Below are positions 1-8,503 of a stretch of 64,000 nucleotides of DNA, piece by piece. This DNA comes from Pseudidiomarina tainanensis (GTDB taxonomy: Bacteria > Pseudomonadota > Gammaproteobacteria > Enterobacterales > Alteromonadaceae), in assembly GCF_004214835.1 (NCBI RefSeq), contig NZ_PIQJ01000001.1:496001-560000 (forward strand). Reading direction: 5' to 3'. The notes under the pieces are model-generated. The model searched no databases. It worked only from the letters and a program-made list of their open reading frames with translations, and was not told where the DNA came from. Each line of letters begins with the position of its first letter. The stretch's first letter is position 1. Position numbers and translations under genes: made by a program.

Positions 1-1
1 A

Positions 2-1003
2 GGTGAAATGCAGCCAGGAATCACGTTACGTGACTTAGTACACGCTATTCCTGCGTTTGCCATTAAAGAAGGCTTACTGACCGTTGAAAAACGCGGTAAG
101 AAGAACATCTTCTCGGGTCGCATTCTTGAAATTGAAGGCTTGGATCACTTAACGGTTGAGCAAGCATTCGAATTATCAGACGCTTCAGCAGAGCGTTCAG
201 CTGCAGGTTGTACTATCAACTTGTCAGAAGAATCAGTGGCTGAGTACTTACGTTCGAACATCACCATGTTGCGCTGGATGATCAACGAAGGCTACGGTGA
301 TTCACGTACGCTCGAGCGTCGTGCACGTAAGATGGAAGAGTGGTTAGCGAACCCGCAATTAATGCGTGCTGATGCTGATGCTGAATACACAGCTGTCATC
401 GAAATCGATTTGGCTGATATCAAAGAGCCAATTGTTTGTTGCCCGAATGACCCAGACGACGCGAAATTCTTGAGTGAAGTTGCTGGCGATAAAGTTGACG
501 AAGTGTTCATTGGTTCATGTATGACCAACATTGGTCACTTCCGCGCAGCAGGTAAGTTGCTTGAGAAGAACACCCAAGAGCTGAACACGCGTTTGTGGAT
601 TGCACCACCAACCAAGATGGACGAAGCGCAGTTACGCGAAGAAGGTTACTACAACATCTACGCGAACAACGGCGTGCGCACTGAAATGCCAGGTTGTTCA
701 CTGTGTATGGGTAACCAAGCACGTGTTGAGCCAGGTGCTACTGTATTGTCGACGTCAACGCGTAACTTCCCGAACCGTTTAGGTGACGGAGCAAACGTGT
801 ACTTAACCTCAGCTGAATTGGCTGCAGTAGGCGCTATCTTAGGTAAATTGCCAACGCCTGCAGAGTACATGGAATACGCGCAAGATATTAACGCGATGGC
901 TGGCGAAGTTTATAAGTACTTAAACTTCGATCAGATGGACGCTTTCCGCGAGGCAGAAGCCGCCGCCAAAGCCAACATCATCCCAACCATTAACGTGGCG
1001 TAG
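2..1003 (+). CDS. acnB: Aconitate hydratase B, C-terminal part (partial at window edge)
   Basis: 3' portion (about 333 codons) of the bifunctional aconitase/2-methylisocitrate dehydratase of the TCA and methylcitrate cycles; the family is about 865 residues, so the N-terminal half lies before the window. The frame is open from base 2, so the ATG at 8 is not the start. The three cysteines that bind the 4Fe-4S cluster are visible: one in GSCMTN (codon 518-520) and two in GCSLCMGN (codons 695-697 and 704-706). The stop TAG (1001-1003) is the TAG of a class C palindrome, so the gene ends inside a repeat. A good terminator follows. Identification is very secure. Confidence 0.97.
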   Translation, partial: GEMQPGITLRDLVHAIPAFAIKEGLLTVEKRGKKNIFSGRILEIEGLDHLTVEQAFELSDASAERSAAGCTINLSEESVAEYLRSNITMLRWMINEGYGDSRTLERRARKMEEWLANPQLMRADADAEYTAVIEIDLADIKEPIVCCPNDPDDAKFLSEVAGDKVDEVFIGSCMTNIGHFRAAGKLLEKNTQELNTRLWIAPPTKMDEAQLREEGYYNIYANNGVRTEMPGCSLCMGNQARVEPGATVLSTSTRNFPNRLGDGANVYLTSAELAAVGAILGKLPTPAEYMEYAQDINAMAGEVYKYLNFDQMDAFREAEAAAKANIIPTINVA

Positions 1004-1040
1004 CCCGGCGTTCTACGCCGGGTGGCGCGAAGCGCCGTTA
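1000..1040 (+). repeat. Class C palindromic element, copy 1
   Basis: Starts with GTAGCCCGGCG, then a short loop and CGCCGGG, followed by a second small hairpin (GGCGC, GAA, GCGCC). The same two-hairpin unit recurs at about ten places in this window. Here its first TAG is the stop codon of acnB. Confidence 0.9.
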
Positions 1041-1052
1041 ATATCCGGGGCT

Positions 1053-1121
1053 TCCGCAGTGTCCGTGACCTCGCATCCGCAGTGTCCGTGACCTCGCATC
1101 CGCGGTGTCCGCGACCTCGCC
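1053..1121 (+). repeat. Tandem repeat, 3 x 23 bp
   Basis: Three head-to-tail 23-bp units at 1053-1075, 1076-1098 and 1099-1121. Each begins TCCGC and contains GTGTCCG and GACCTCGC. The first two are identical; the third has a few substitutions. It lies between the class C palindrome and the acnB terminator. Not seen elsewhere in the window. Confidence 0.85.
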
Positions 1122-1133
1122 ACAACAGTCTAT

Positions 1134-1165
1134 AAAAAGAGCTCTCCCCTCGAGCTCTTTTTTTT
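1134..1165 (+). terminator. Rho-independent terminator of acnB
   Basis: Perfect stem AAAAAGAGCTC (1134-1144) and GAGCTCTTTTT (1152-1162) with a short loop, running into a T tract. It lies 130 bp after the acnB stop, beyond the palindrome and tandem repeat. Confidence 0.9.
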
Positions 1166-1302
1166 GCCAAAAATTCAATCTGTTAAAAAAAATTATAAAT
1201 TTATCTTGCGATAACTTAATCTTTGCATAATCTTAACGTAACTGCTTACGCAGTACGCAGATGTAAAACAACAACAATAATTCCAGCTCACGGAGAGCTC
1301 CA

Positions 1303-1830
1303 ATGAACAAACTCAAACTCGCCCTTGTGGCCCTCGCCGCCCTTACTTTAAGTGCTTGCGCCATGGGTCCTCAACTCGCGCAACCTTACCAATTAACTGC
1401 TCCTCCAGCTATTCAAGACAATAGCGGGGAATACATGAGCCCGTACACTTCAGACGGCGTGTTAGCTGAATGGGTTAACAATGCTCGTAACGCTGAAATG
1501 GGCGCTGCAATCGGCGGTATGGCCGGTGCTTACGCTGGACAAAAGCTTGCAGAAAACATTCCATTTATCGGTGGTTGGTTGGGTCAAGAAATCGGTAATA
1601 CAGTTGGCCGTGAAGTCGCTTTAGAAATGGCCGGTGGTGAAGAAGTTATCCGTGGTACTTCAGATATTTCTTTCAACAGCCTGTATGAGCTTTCGGTATG
1701 GATGTACGTCACACATTCAGCGCATCCGCATTATCAAGATGCACTCGAATCCGCGATGTCGATCTACCCAGAATTGAAAACAGTGTATACCCAGTCGCTT
1801 TATCAAGCTTCTGCGCAAGCAGGTTTTTAA
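1303..1830 (+). CDS. Glycine-zipper lipoprotein, first gene of an envelope cluster
   Basis: A 175-residue protein with a lipoprotein signal peptide (positive start, hydrophobic core, lipobox LSAC with Cys at about 19). Residues about 66-95 are rich in small residues and glycine (AAIGGMAGAYAG and GGWLGQEIGN), a glycine-zipper-like segment of the kind seen in envelope-associated proteins. No enzymatic motif is visible and I do not recognise a specific family. The ATG at 1303 has a GGAG Shine-Dalgarno about 10 bases upstream. The next gene starts 31 bp downstream, so it probably heads the lipoprotein operon running to 6386. Confidence 0.8.
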   Translation: MNKLKLALVALAALTLSACAMGPQLAQPYQLTAPPAIQDNSGEYMSPYTSDGVLAEWVNNARNAEMGAAIGGMAGAYAGQKLAENIPFIGGWLGQEIGNTVGREVALEMAGGEEVIRGTSDISFNSLYELSVWMYVTHSAHPHYQDALESAMSIYPELKTVYTQSLYQASAQAGF

Positions 1831-1861
1831 TTTCTAAGTTAACCAATCAAAGGCATTTGTT

Positions 1862-2494
1862 ATGAAATATTTAGTGATGACAGCCGCCTTGGCAAGCACA
1901 CTTGTGCTTGCCGGCTGCTCAAGTACGACAATTGATAATAGCGCTGGTCGCGCAACTGTCTATGAAGATGCGCGTTCGCCAGGCAAGGTGCAAGGGGTTG
2001 GCGTTGAATCGCAAGATATCATGGCAGTAACCGATCAGATGATGCGCGATATGCTCAGCAATCCACAGCTTGTCAGTCGTGAGGTTGCACCGCGAATCAT
2101 TATTGATAGCCAATACTTCACCAACGAAAGCTCGTCTCGAATCAACAAAAACATGTTAACCGATCGGCTGCGCATTAATTTGAACCGCGCCTCGAACGGC
2201 CGTCTCGTTTTTGTCGGTCGTGAGTACGCCGATATGGTAGAGAAAGAGCGTGAATTGAAACGTATGGGCGTCGTTGATGGTGGCACTATTCGTTCTACGC
2301 AGGCTACTGCTGGCGCTGATTTTCGTTTAGTTGGTCGCATCATGTCACTTGATGCCATGGATACCCGTAGCCAAGAGCGTTCTCGGTATCATCAGATCAC
2401 CTTTGAACTCGTAGACCTTGAACTCGGAACCTATGTCTGGAGTGGCATGTATGAATTCCAAAAAACTGCACAAGACGACGTTATCTATCGCTAG
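1862..2494 (+). CDS. LpoB-like penicillin-binding protein activator lipoprotein
   Basis: A 210-residue lipoprotein with lipobox LAGC. The C-terminal half (DFRLVGRIMSLDA, then YHQITFELVDLELGTYVWSG) matches the LpoB/YcfM family pattern of an outer-membrane lipoprotein that reaches through the periplasm to activate the bifunctional peptidoglycan synthase PBP1b. The neighbourhood supports this: a YcfL-like gene lies two genes downstream, and ycfL-lpoB is an E. coli pair. The last 44 bases overlap the start of the next gene in another frame, which suggests translational coupling. Family assignment is good; a PBP1b partner is inferred. Confidence 0.78.
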   Translation: MKYLVMTAALASTLVLAGCSSTTIDNSAGRATVYEDARSPGKVQGVGVESQDIMAVTDQMMRDMLSNPQLVSREVAPRIIIDSQYFTNESSSRINKNMLTDRLRINLNRASNGRLVFVGREYADMVEKERELKRMGVVDGGTIRSTQATAGADFRLVGRIMSLDAMDTRSQERSRYHQITFELVDLELGTYVWSGMYEFQKTAQDDVIYR

Positions 2495-3683
2495 TGCAGC
2501 ATTGGTATTGGCGTTGGCTGGGTGCACAAGCACTGGGCCAGCGCAGTACCAGCCTCTAGCGCTGAACACCCAAGAACAAGACGCCGTTGCAGACAAGCCA
2601 GCTTATCTACAACCGCTTTACCGTAAGCTGTTTCAAGAAGGTAAGCGTAATGAAGTTCTGAATCGCATGGAAATCGGCACTGCAGCTTTTTATCGTGGCG
2701 ACCTTGACCTAGCACGTGAGAATTTTGATGCCGCATTAGAAACCATTGAAACGGTCTATGCTGACAATGAAGCGGCGACACAAGCACGCAGTTTATGGCA
2801 CGAAGAAGGTCGTAAAGATTTTAAAGGGGAACCGTATGAGCGGGCGATGGCTTACTACTATCGCGGCCTCATTTATCTTATCGATGGCGAATACGACAAT
2901 GCCCGCGCGAGTTTTGTCAGTGGTCTAATGCAAGATGCATTTGCTGAAGAAGAACAAAATCGTAGTGATTTTGCGGTCATGATGCTTTTGGCTGGCTGGT
3001 CAGCTCAGAAAATGGGAAGTCCAGTGTTAGCTGAAGAAGCCTACGATGAACTTCGCGCTTTACGTCCTGATTTTCCAATCCCTGCGGCCGATGACAATGT
3101 GTTGATCCTTGCGGAAACAGGGTTTTCACCGCGGAAACTTGCCGATGGCATGGGACATTATGAATTAGTGTTCCGCCCGGGTAAAAACTTCAAAGAAAAA
3201 CATGTTGTTCTCGACACCGGGGCTGAACAACTCGAGTTAGCACCCATTGAGAGTGTTTATTGGCAAGCAACCTCGCGAGGTGGTCGTCCGGTTGATGCAA
3301 TTATTGAAGGCAAGGCTGCGTTTGCGAATACCACCGCAGATCTTGGTCGCGATTTAGCTCAGCTTGGCGTCACCGCACGGGTATTTTCACCGGCACTTGG
3401 CGGTAGTAGTGGTCAAGTGGGGAATACACTGGCATTAATTGGTGTGGCAAGCATGGCGTTATCTGCGAATGTGAAGCCGCGTGCTGATATTCGCTATTGG
3501 TCACGTTTACCTGACGCGGTGCATACCTCGACGATGCGCGCCAACATTGCCGATGTCTCGCAATGGCAGGCCAGTTATACCGATATCGATGGCAATCCAG
3601 TCGCCTTGCAATCTGGTGTGTTTCGACACTATCAAGATCCGCAGGGTAATCATATCGTTTGGCACAGTTCACGGGCCCGATAA
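2451..3683 (+). CDS. COG3014-like lipoprotein with TPR-type helices
   Basis: A 410-residue lipoprotein. I start it at the ATG at 2451 rather than upstream in-frame codons because this gives a clean signal peptide with lipobox LAGC, and GGAG stands about 10 bases before it. The N-terminal half is helical and TPR-like (GTAAFYRGDLDLARENF, then AYYYRGLIYLIDGEYDNARA). The C-terminal half is beta-rich and unknown. It resembles the uncharacterised COG3014 family found next to LpoB and YcfL homologues in marine gammaproteobacteria. It overlaps the LpoB-like gene by 44 bp. The role is unknown; a scaffold for the neighbouring lipoproteins is only a guess. Confidence 0.72.
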   Translation: MNSKKLHKTTLSIASAALVLALAGCTSTGPAQYQPLALNTQEQDAVADKPAYLQPLYRKLFQEGKRNEVLNRMEIGTAAFYRGDLDLARENFDAALETIETVYADNEAATQARSLWHEEGRKDFKGEPYERAMAYYYRGLIYLIDGEYDNARASFVSGLMQDAFAEEEQNRSDFAVMMLLAGWSAQKMGSPVLAEEAYDELRALRPDFPIPAADDNVLILAETGFSPRKLADGMGHYELVFRPGKNFKEKHVVLDTGAEQLELAPIESVYWQATSRGGRPVDAIIEGKAAFANTTADLGRDLAQLGVTARVFSPALGGSSGQVGNTLALIGVASMALSANVKPRADIRYWSRLPDAVHTSTMRANIADVSQWQASYTDIDGNPVALQSGVFRHYQDPQGNHIVWHSSRAR

Positions 3684-3703
3684 GAACAATAAGGAACCCA
3701 ACA

Positions 3704-4165
3704 ATGAAACGTAAGTTATTGATTGCAGCAGGTATCGCACTCACGTTAGCCGGCTGTGGTAGCACTCAAAATGGTTATAGTGGCGCACATCCAGTACAGC
3801 GCACAACCACCAATGAAATGAACACTATTGTGTTTATTGATCACAACTTAAACCGTACCGATATCACCAAATCTTTTTTGGGTGAACGTGTTCGCGAAAC
3901 CGTAAAAGTGACGCTTGATCGTAGCGGCATCAGTAACACAGCGACGGGACAACTCGAAGTTTGGACGATGATCCGCAACCGTACAGATTACGATTTGCAG
4001 ATTGAAGGCAAAGCGTTGTTTTTTGATGCAAACCAAGCACCACTGATGGACGAATCGATGTGGCGACGGGTCTATGTGCCAGCTAATGGTACAGCGATTT
4101 ATAAAGAAACCTCATTGAATGATCGTGCCGAGTATTTCTTGGTAGAACTTAGAGAAGGTCGATAA
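3704..4165 (+). CDS. YcfL-like (DUF1425) lipoprotein
   Basis: A 153-residue lipoprotein (lipobox LAGC). Its C-terminal region (ALFFDANQAPLMDES, then RRVYVPANGTAIYKETS) fits the DUF1425/YcfL family, a beta-sandwich envelope protein encoded next to lpoB in E. coli. The ATG at 3704 is chosen because it starts the signal peptide and follows AAGGAA; an upstream in-frame ATG at 3659 lies inside the previous gene and would spoil the signal. It starts 20 bp after the COG3014-like stop. Function is unknown, but co-location with an LpoB homologue suggests the same cell-wall setting. Confidence 0.75.
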   Translation: MKRKLLIAAGIALTLAGCGSTQNGYSGAHPVQRTTTNEMNTIVFIDHNLNRTDITKSFLGERVRETVKVTLDRSGISNTATGQLEVWTMIRNRTDYDLQIEGKALFFDANQAPLMDESMWRRVYVPANGTAIYKETSLNDRAEYFLVELREGR

Positions 4166-4166
4166 T

Positions 4167-5048
4167 ATGAAAGCCGTGCATATTTATACTTTGTGTGCGG
4201 CTGCCACCTTATTGGGTAGCAGCTTTGCCAATGCGCAAGATGCGCCCGCACAACCCATGCTGAATGACAGCTATTTTGATCGTGCGCGCACCGCAGAACA
4301 ACAACAAGTTAGCTTGCTCAATGTTGATCAAGCTACGTTTAAGGCGGCTTACGATAAAGCAGGCCGACCCAAGTTAGTGATGTTAGTGGGGGAGCCTTTC
4401 AGTGATATGGTGTCGGATTGGCACATGCAGCGCCGCGTGAGTGTCAATGCTCAAGCAACGGGCACTGAGGGGACATTCGTTCCGGAATCACAAAGTGTGC
4501 AAGTGGGAGTCGAACAACGCAGCTATGCAAATCCGCGCCGTTCAACGATGCTCACTGCAGCGCAATGGGATGAATATCAACGCGGCTATCAAAGCACCCT
4601 GATGCAGTACGGCGTGCGTTTGGTCAATCGTGCCGTCGCCATGCGCTTATTGGATTCTGAAATTCGCGCGGATTCAAAACGAAATCCACAAGACGATAAT
4701 CAACGTCTTGAAATGGACATGCTACGTAAGCACACGAACCTGCTCCTAGAAGTTATGCCTTATCGCGAAACCAAGCTGAATTTTGAGCCGATTGGTTATC
4801 AAATAACGATGACGTCTTTGGAAGATGCCACCTTGTTGGCCGATGATCGTGTTCCAATTCCGCAAGGTTTGATGGAATATCGCGCTGGCGCCGGCGGCTA
4901 TAATTTGCAACGTCCGCGCCAAGTTGCCGGCGTAACAGCTCAACCGGGTGGCTACGAAGTCATTGAGGAAGAGCTTGAGTTATGGGCAGAGCAAGGCCAA
5001 CTCGCTGCGCAAGCAACACTACAAATGCTTTACGACCGCTATTTGTAG
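4167..5048 (+). CDS. Secreted protein of unknown function, lipoprotein operon
   Basis: A 293-residue protein with a cleavable signal peptide ending near ANAQDA and no lipobox, so probably periplasmic. I do not recognise a family. Visible features are a central LVMLVGEPFSDMV strand-turn segment at about 71-83 and a Glu/Gln-rich helical C-terminus. The start is one base after the previous stop, so it is almost certainly co-translated with the YcfL-like gene. The phrase GRPKLVMLVG resembles the first strand of folds seen in curli-secretion CsgG-like proteins, but that is weak evidence. Confidence 0.7.
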   Translation: MKAVHIYTLCAAATLLGSSFANAQDAPAQPMLNDSYFDRARTAEQQQVSLLNVDQATFKAAYDKAGRPKLVMLVGEPFSDMVSDWHMQRRVSVNAQATGTEGTFVPESQSVQVGVEQRSYANPRRSTMLTAAQWDEYQRGYQSTLMQYGVRLVNRAVAMRLLDSEIRADSKRNPQDDNQRLEMDMLRKHTNLLLEVMPYRETKLNFEPIGYQITMTSLEDATLLADDRVPIPQGLMEYRAGAGGYNLQRPRQVAGVTAQPGGYEVIEEELELWAEQGQLAAQATLQMLYDRYL

Positions 5049-5090
5049 CGCTACGCTCTAAAGCACAGCAAACTCAGGAGTCACTGTGCT

Positions 5091-6386
5091 TTGAGCGCAT
5101 TCAAATGGATTCTCTGCGGATTAATTGGGCTACTTGCCGCATGCAGTAGCTCAACGCCGCCACCATCACTGACCCTCAATGACGGCGTGTATTGGTCCAG
5201 CCATTACCAAAGCTACCTCGTTGTTGATGATGCAATTGTCACACGTTATCAGTGGACACCAAGCCAGTGTTGGGCAGCTGACGCCGGTTTACTTCCGAGA
5301 GTATTTTCCAGTTCACAAAACCCCGGCCAACACATATGGATTGGTGCTGGTGAGCGCACGTTAGTACTGCAACGGTTGTCGGATGGTCTCCCGGTGATGT
5401 TTACGCGTGAACCGTTTCTACCACGTCATTGCGATACGCCGCCAGATGCCAGTGCCGTCGCAGTCGTCGACACCGTTGCTGAAATACTGGCGCAATTTCA
5501 ACATGGCCTTTCACAAGCAGACCTATTACGCTGGCGTTACGAGGCAAGCCTGCTTGATAAAGCGACATCGATGCCGAAGTTGGACCGAAAATTAGCTCTA
5601 TTTCAGGTTGTCAGCGAGGTTTTGGAAGACAGTGGCGATGAACATGCTTTTGTGCTGGCAAACGATATTCAGCGTTATCACCGCGTCAGTGATTTCGCCG
5701 TCGGCGAATCCCAGCGTGAGCATTCCCGACAAAAGCTGTTGCGAGATTTGCGTAATAGTCGACTCAGTCAAAGTTGCAACGAAGGGTTGTGGTGGGGGTT
5801 ACTAGCGTCCGGCGAATATTATATCGGTGTGCAGCGTTTGCATTTATACGCAGCCGACGCGGCTTATAGCGAGGCGGGACAACGCTGTTTGCAGCGCGCC
5901 CTGCGTGACATTGAAGACGATCTGCGCTTAACCGCACAGGCGACGGGCTTAAAACCAAAGCTCTTAATTGATTTGCGTTTTAATGAAGGTGGCAGTTTGC
6001 TGCTGGCGAGTCAGCTTGCGAATAGTTTGGTTAGTCGCGATGAGCCGTTAACGATAATACGGCAACAGGCGGTTTATGAGCAGCGCACGCCTAACTTAGG
6101 CGAGCTTCATCAACGTGGCACCGTTTTGATTACCGAAGTCACGGCAAGTGCAGCCGAACACCTCGCACAGGCTTTACGGCTTCGTGGTTTTGTGTTGCGC
6201 GGGCAGAATTCGCGGGGCGCATTCGCCCCGACGACTGTGAAGAACTTACCCAATGGTTGGGTGGTTGGTTTATCAATGTATGCGCCACAAGAAGTGGTGG
6301 ATGGCCGCGGTACAGTGTTACCTGAAGGTGTTGGGCTTACCCCCGACGAACCGCTCCCTCCGGAAGTGCTGTTTCCGGCGAAGTAG
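5091..6386 (+). CDS. S41-type (tail-specific protease-like) peptidase lipoprotein
   Basis: A 431-residue lipoprotein (lipobox LAAC). The start is a TTG at 5091 with CAGGAG 10 bases upstream; no ATG or GTG fits a signal peptide. The C-terminal third carries the S41 peptidase pattern: LIDLRFNEGGSLLLASQLAN (D-R-x-N-x-G-G), then TEVTASAAEHLAQAL with the likely nucleophile Ser353, then NSRGAFAP and a Val/Gly-rich tail. No PDZ domain is obvious. S41 enzymes cleave proteins near the C-terminus; here the target is probably an envelope protein. It closes the lipoprotein cluster and ends just before class C repeats. Confidence 0.75.
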   Translation: MSAFKWILCGLIGLLAACSSSTPPPSLTLNDGVYWSSHYQSYLVVDDAIVTRYQWTPSQCWAADAGLLPRVFSSSQNPGQHIWIGAGERTLVLQRLSDGLPVMFTREPFLPRHCDTPPDASAVAVVDTVAEILAQFQHGLSQADLLRWRYEASLLDKATSMPKLDRKLALFQVVSEVLEDSGDEHAFVLANDIQRYHRVSDFAVGESQREHSRQKLLRDLRNSRLSQSCNEGLWWGLLASGEYYIGVQRLHLYAADAAYSEAGQRCLQRALRDIEDDLRLTAQATGLKPKLLIDLRFNEGGSLLLASQLANSLVSRDEPLTIIRQQAVYEQRTPNLGELHQRGTVLITEVTASAAEHLAQALRLRGFVLRGQNSRGAFAPTTVKNLPNGWVVGLSMYAPQEVVDGRGTVLPEGVGLTPDEPLPPEVLFPAK

Positions 6387-6391
6387 CAATC

Positions 6392-6482
6392 ACAGCGCTA
6401 CGCGCTACCCGGCGCATCAACACCGAATTATCCCCATGCAATCACGGCGCTATGCGCCACCCGGCGTGGAACGCCGGGCTAC
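6392..6482 (-). repeat. Class C palindromic elements: one truncated, one full copy
   Basis: A full copy in reverse orientation (6445-6482) reads GTAGCCCGGCG on the minus strand, then TTCCA, CGCCGGG and a GGCGC/GCGCC hairpin. A truncated copy (6392-6415) keeps only the small hairpin and part of the large one. The full copy overlaps the 3' end of the minus-strand DUF885 gene and encodes its last residues and stop codon. Confidence 0.88.
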
Positions 6483-8279
6483 GGTTTCATCTATCCAGTT
6501 GCGGATTTCTTGTTCGAGAATGTCGAGAGGGACGCTGCCGTTGCGAAGTACCACATGGTGAAATTCACGTAGGTCGAAATCTGCACCCAGTGCCGCTTCT
6601 GCTTCGGTGCGTAACTGCCGAATTAACATTTCCCCAAGCTTGTAAGAGAGCGCCTGGCCCGGCCACGTAATATAACGGTCAATTTCTGTTTTGACGTTAT
6701 GTAAACTTAATGCCGTGTTTGACGCCATAAAATCCATTGCCTGCTCACGGGGCCAACCCATGGCATGCATACCCGTATCAACAACTAAGCGCGCGGCACG
6801 CCACATCTCGTAGCTCAGACGGCCAAAGTCACTGTACGGGTCTTGATAAAAGCCCATTTCTTTACCGAGCCACTCAGAGTACAAACCCCAACCTTCACCG
6901 AAGGCTGAGATATAGGTGTAGCGACGATAGTCAGGAAGATCGTCCATTTCTCGCGCTAACGCGCCTTGTAAGTGGTGACCTGGCACCGCCTCGTGCAAGG
7001 TTAAAGCCTCTAATTGATAGAGCGGGCGGCGATCTAACGCATAGGTATTCACCCAATAAAAGCCTGCGCGATCACTTCGATTACTGCCGGCATAGCGGCC
7101 CGTTGTGTATTTTGGCGCAATCTCTGCAGGTACCGGCGCGACACCGTATGGCTGACGCGGTAGCAGTTTAAAGAACTTCGGCAATTCGCCATCGGCTTTT
7201 TTGGCAATAAACGATGCTTCTTTCAATAATTCATCAGCGGTTTTCGGATAAAATTGTGGATCAGTTCGTAAGAAATCCGTGAACTCCTCAAAGCTTCCTT
7301 TAAAACCAGTTTTTTCAATGACTACCGCCATTTCATTGCGGATCCGCTTCACCTCGTCGAGGCCGCGCTGATGAATTTCTTCGGGCGTCAAATCTAACGT
7401 GGTGTAGTGTTTAATGCGGTTTTGATAGTACTCGCGACCATTCGGTAATTCGCTCGCGCCAACGCTTTCACGACTATTAGGCAGATACTCCATCACCATA
7501 AAATCAAAGTAGTCTTGATAAGCTGGAAGCACTAAGCCATCAATTATTTGTGCCGCTTGCTGTTGCAATTCTTGCCACTGCTCGGCGTTCACGAATACGG
7601 GTTTGTTGGCCTGAAACGGTTGATAAAACAGGCTGTCTTGTGGTGCTTGCACAATGTAAGCCGCAATACTTTCTTCAAAGCCTTGCATCGCCGCCTTCGG
7701 TTGCGTGTAGCCTTCTTCTAATGCCGCTTTCAGCCAATCAGTTTGCTGCGCCATGTAGCGTGGGATAGAGCGCAGACGCTGCAGATAATTTTGATAATCT
7801 TCGAAACTACGGAAGCTAGCATTACGCACCATAAAGCCTAAGTTACTATGAAAACCGCCTTCAGCATTCAACGGCATGTAATGTTCTTTGTAGGTGTAAC
7901 CATCAATATCGTTTTTCAATCGATAGGTCAGCATGCGATGGTTAATTTGGTTTTGGCGAGATAATGCCTCGACATCAATTTGTTCAAGTTGCGCAAGCCA
8001 CACTTTTTGTGAATCAGCTCGCTGCTTTAATAACTCCGCCGACATATCCGGCAGCACATCGCTTTGCCATGGATTCTGCGCTTGTAGCTTTTCATAAATA
8101 TCATTGGCCAGCGTTTGATAACGGCTATCTGCACTTTCAACAACTTGTTTCGTTGCGGTATCAGGTTTCGGTTCTTGTGTCGCGGCACAACCGCCGAGTA
8201 AAAAAGTGAGTGAGGTTGCTAATAAGGTCGCTTGAAACAGTGGTTTTTTGCGTGACACAACGGTTAAATCTGAACGCAT
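6450..8279 (-). CDS. DUF885 family lipoprotein, probable zinc metallopeptidase
   Basis: A 609-residue lipoprotein (lipobox LGGC after a hydrophobic signal). It belongs to the DUF885 family, whose members resemble M3/M32-like gluzincin peptidases. The zinc-binding pattern HEAVPGHH is present at residues 429-436, with further conserved blocks GFYWVNTYALDRRPLY and FGEGWGLYSEWLG around it. Its last residues, [10 protein letters not shown], are not family sequence: they and the TAG stop are encoded by a class C palindrome, so the original C-terminus was replaced or extended by the repeat. Downstream on the minus strand there is no partner gene. The family call is secure; the substrate is unknown. 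Confidence 0.85.
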   Translation of the reverse strand: MRSDLTVVSRKKPLFQATLLATSLTFLLGGCAATQEPKPDTATKQVVESADSRYQTLANDIYEKLQAQNPWQSDVLPDMSAELLKQRADSQKVWLAQLEQIDVEALSRQNQINHRMLTYRLKNDIDGYTYKEHYMPLNAEGGFHSNLGFMVRNASFRSFEDYQNYLQRLRSIPRYMAQQTDWLKAALEEGYTQPKAAMQGFEESIAAYIVQAPQDSLFYQPFQANKPVFVNAEQWQELQQQAAQIIDGLVLPAYQDYFDFMVMEYLPNSRESVGASELPNGREYYQNRIKHYTTLDLTPEEIHQRGLDEVKRIRNEMAVVIEKTGFKGSFEEFTDFLRTDPQFYPKTADELLKEASFIAKKADGELPKFFKLLPRQPYGVAPVPAEIAPKYTTGRYAGSNRSDRAGFYWVNTYALDRRPLYQLEALTLHEAVPGHHLQGALAREMDDLPDYRRYTYISAFGEGWGLYSEWLGKEMGFYQDPYSDFGRLSYEMWRAARLVVDTGMHAMGWPREQAMDFMASNTALSLHNVKTEIDRYITWPGQALSYKLGEMLIRQLRTEAEAALGADFDLREFHHVVLRNGSVPLDILEQEIRNWIDETVARRSTPGGA

Positions 8280-8503
8280 GATATCTCCGGCAGTTGGCTC
8301 AATGAGTTATAACGTTTTAATATGACATGAATTTGCTAGACTTTTATATCAACAAGCATCAACAAACGTGTCAATTTATGGTAAAAATCATTTATCAATT
8401 AAAACCAATCTATGGCACAACCAAACCTTTACCACAAGAGCATTGCGATTGATGCGTTAATTTCGGCGAGGAACCGCGCTAAATTGTGGCCAATGAGGAA
8501 TCT

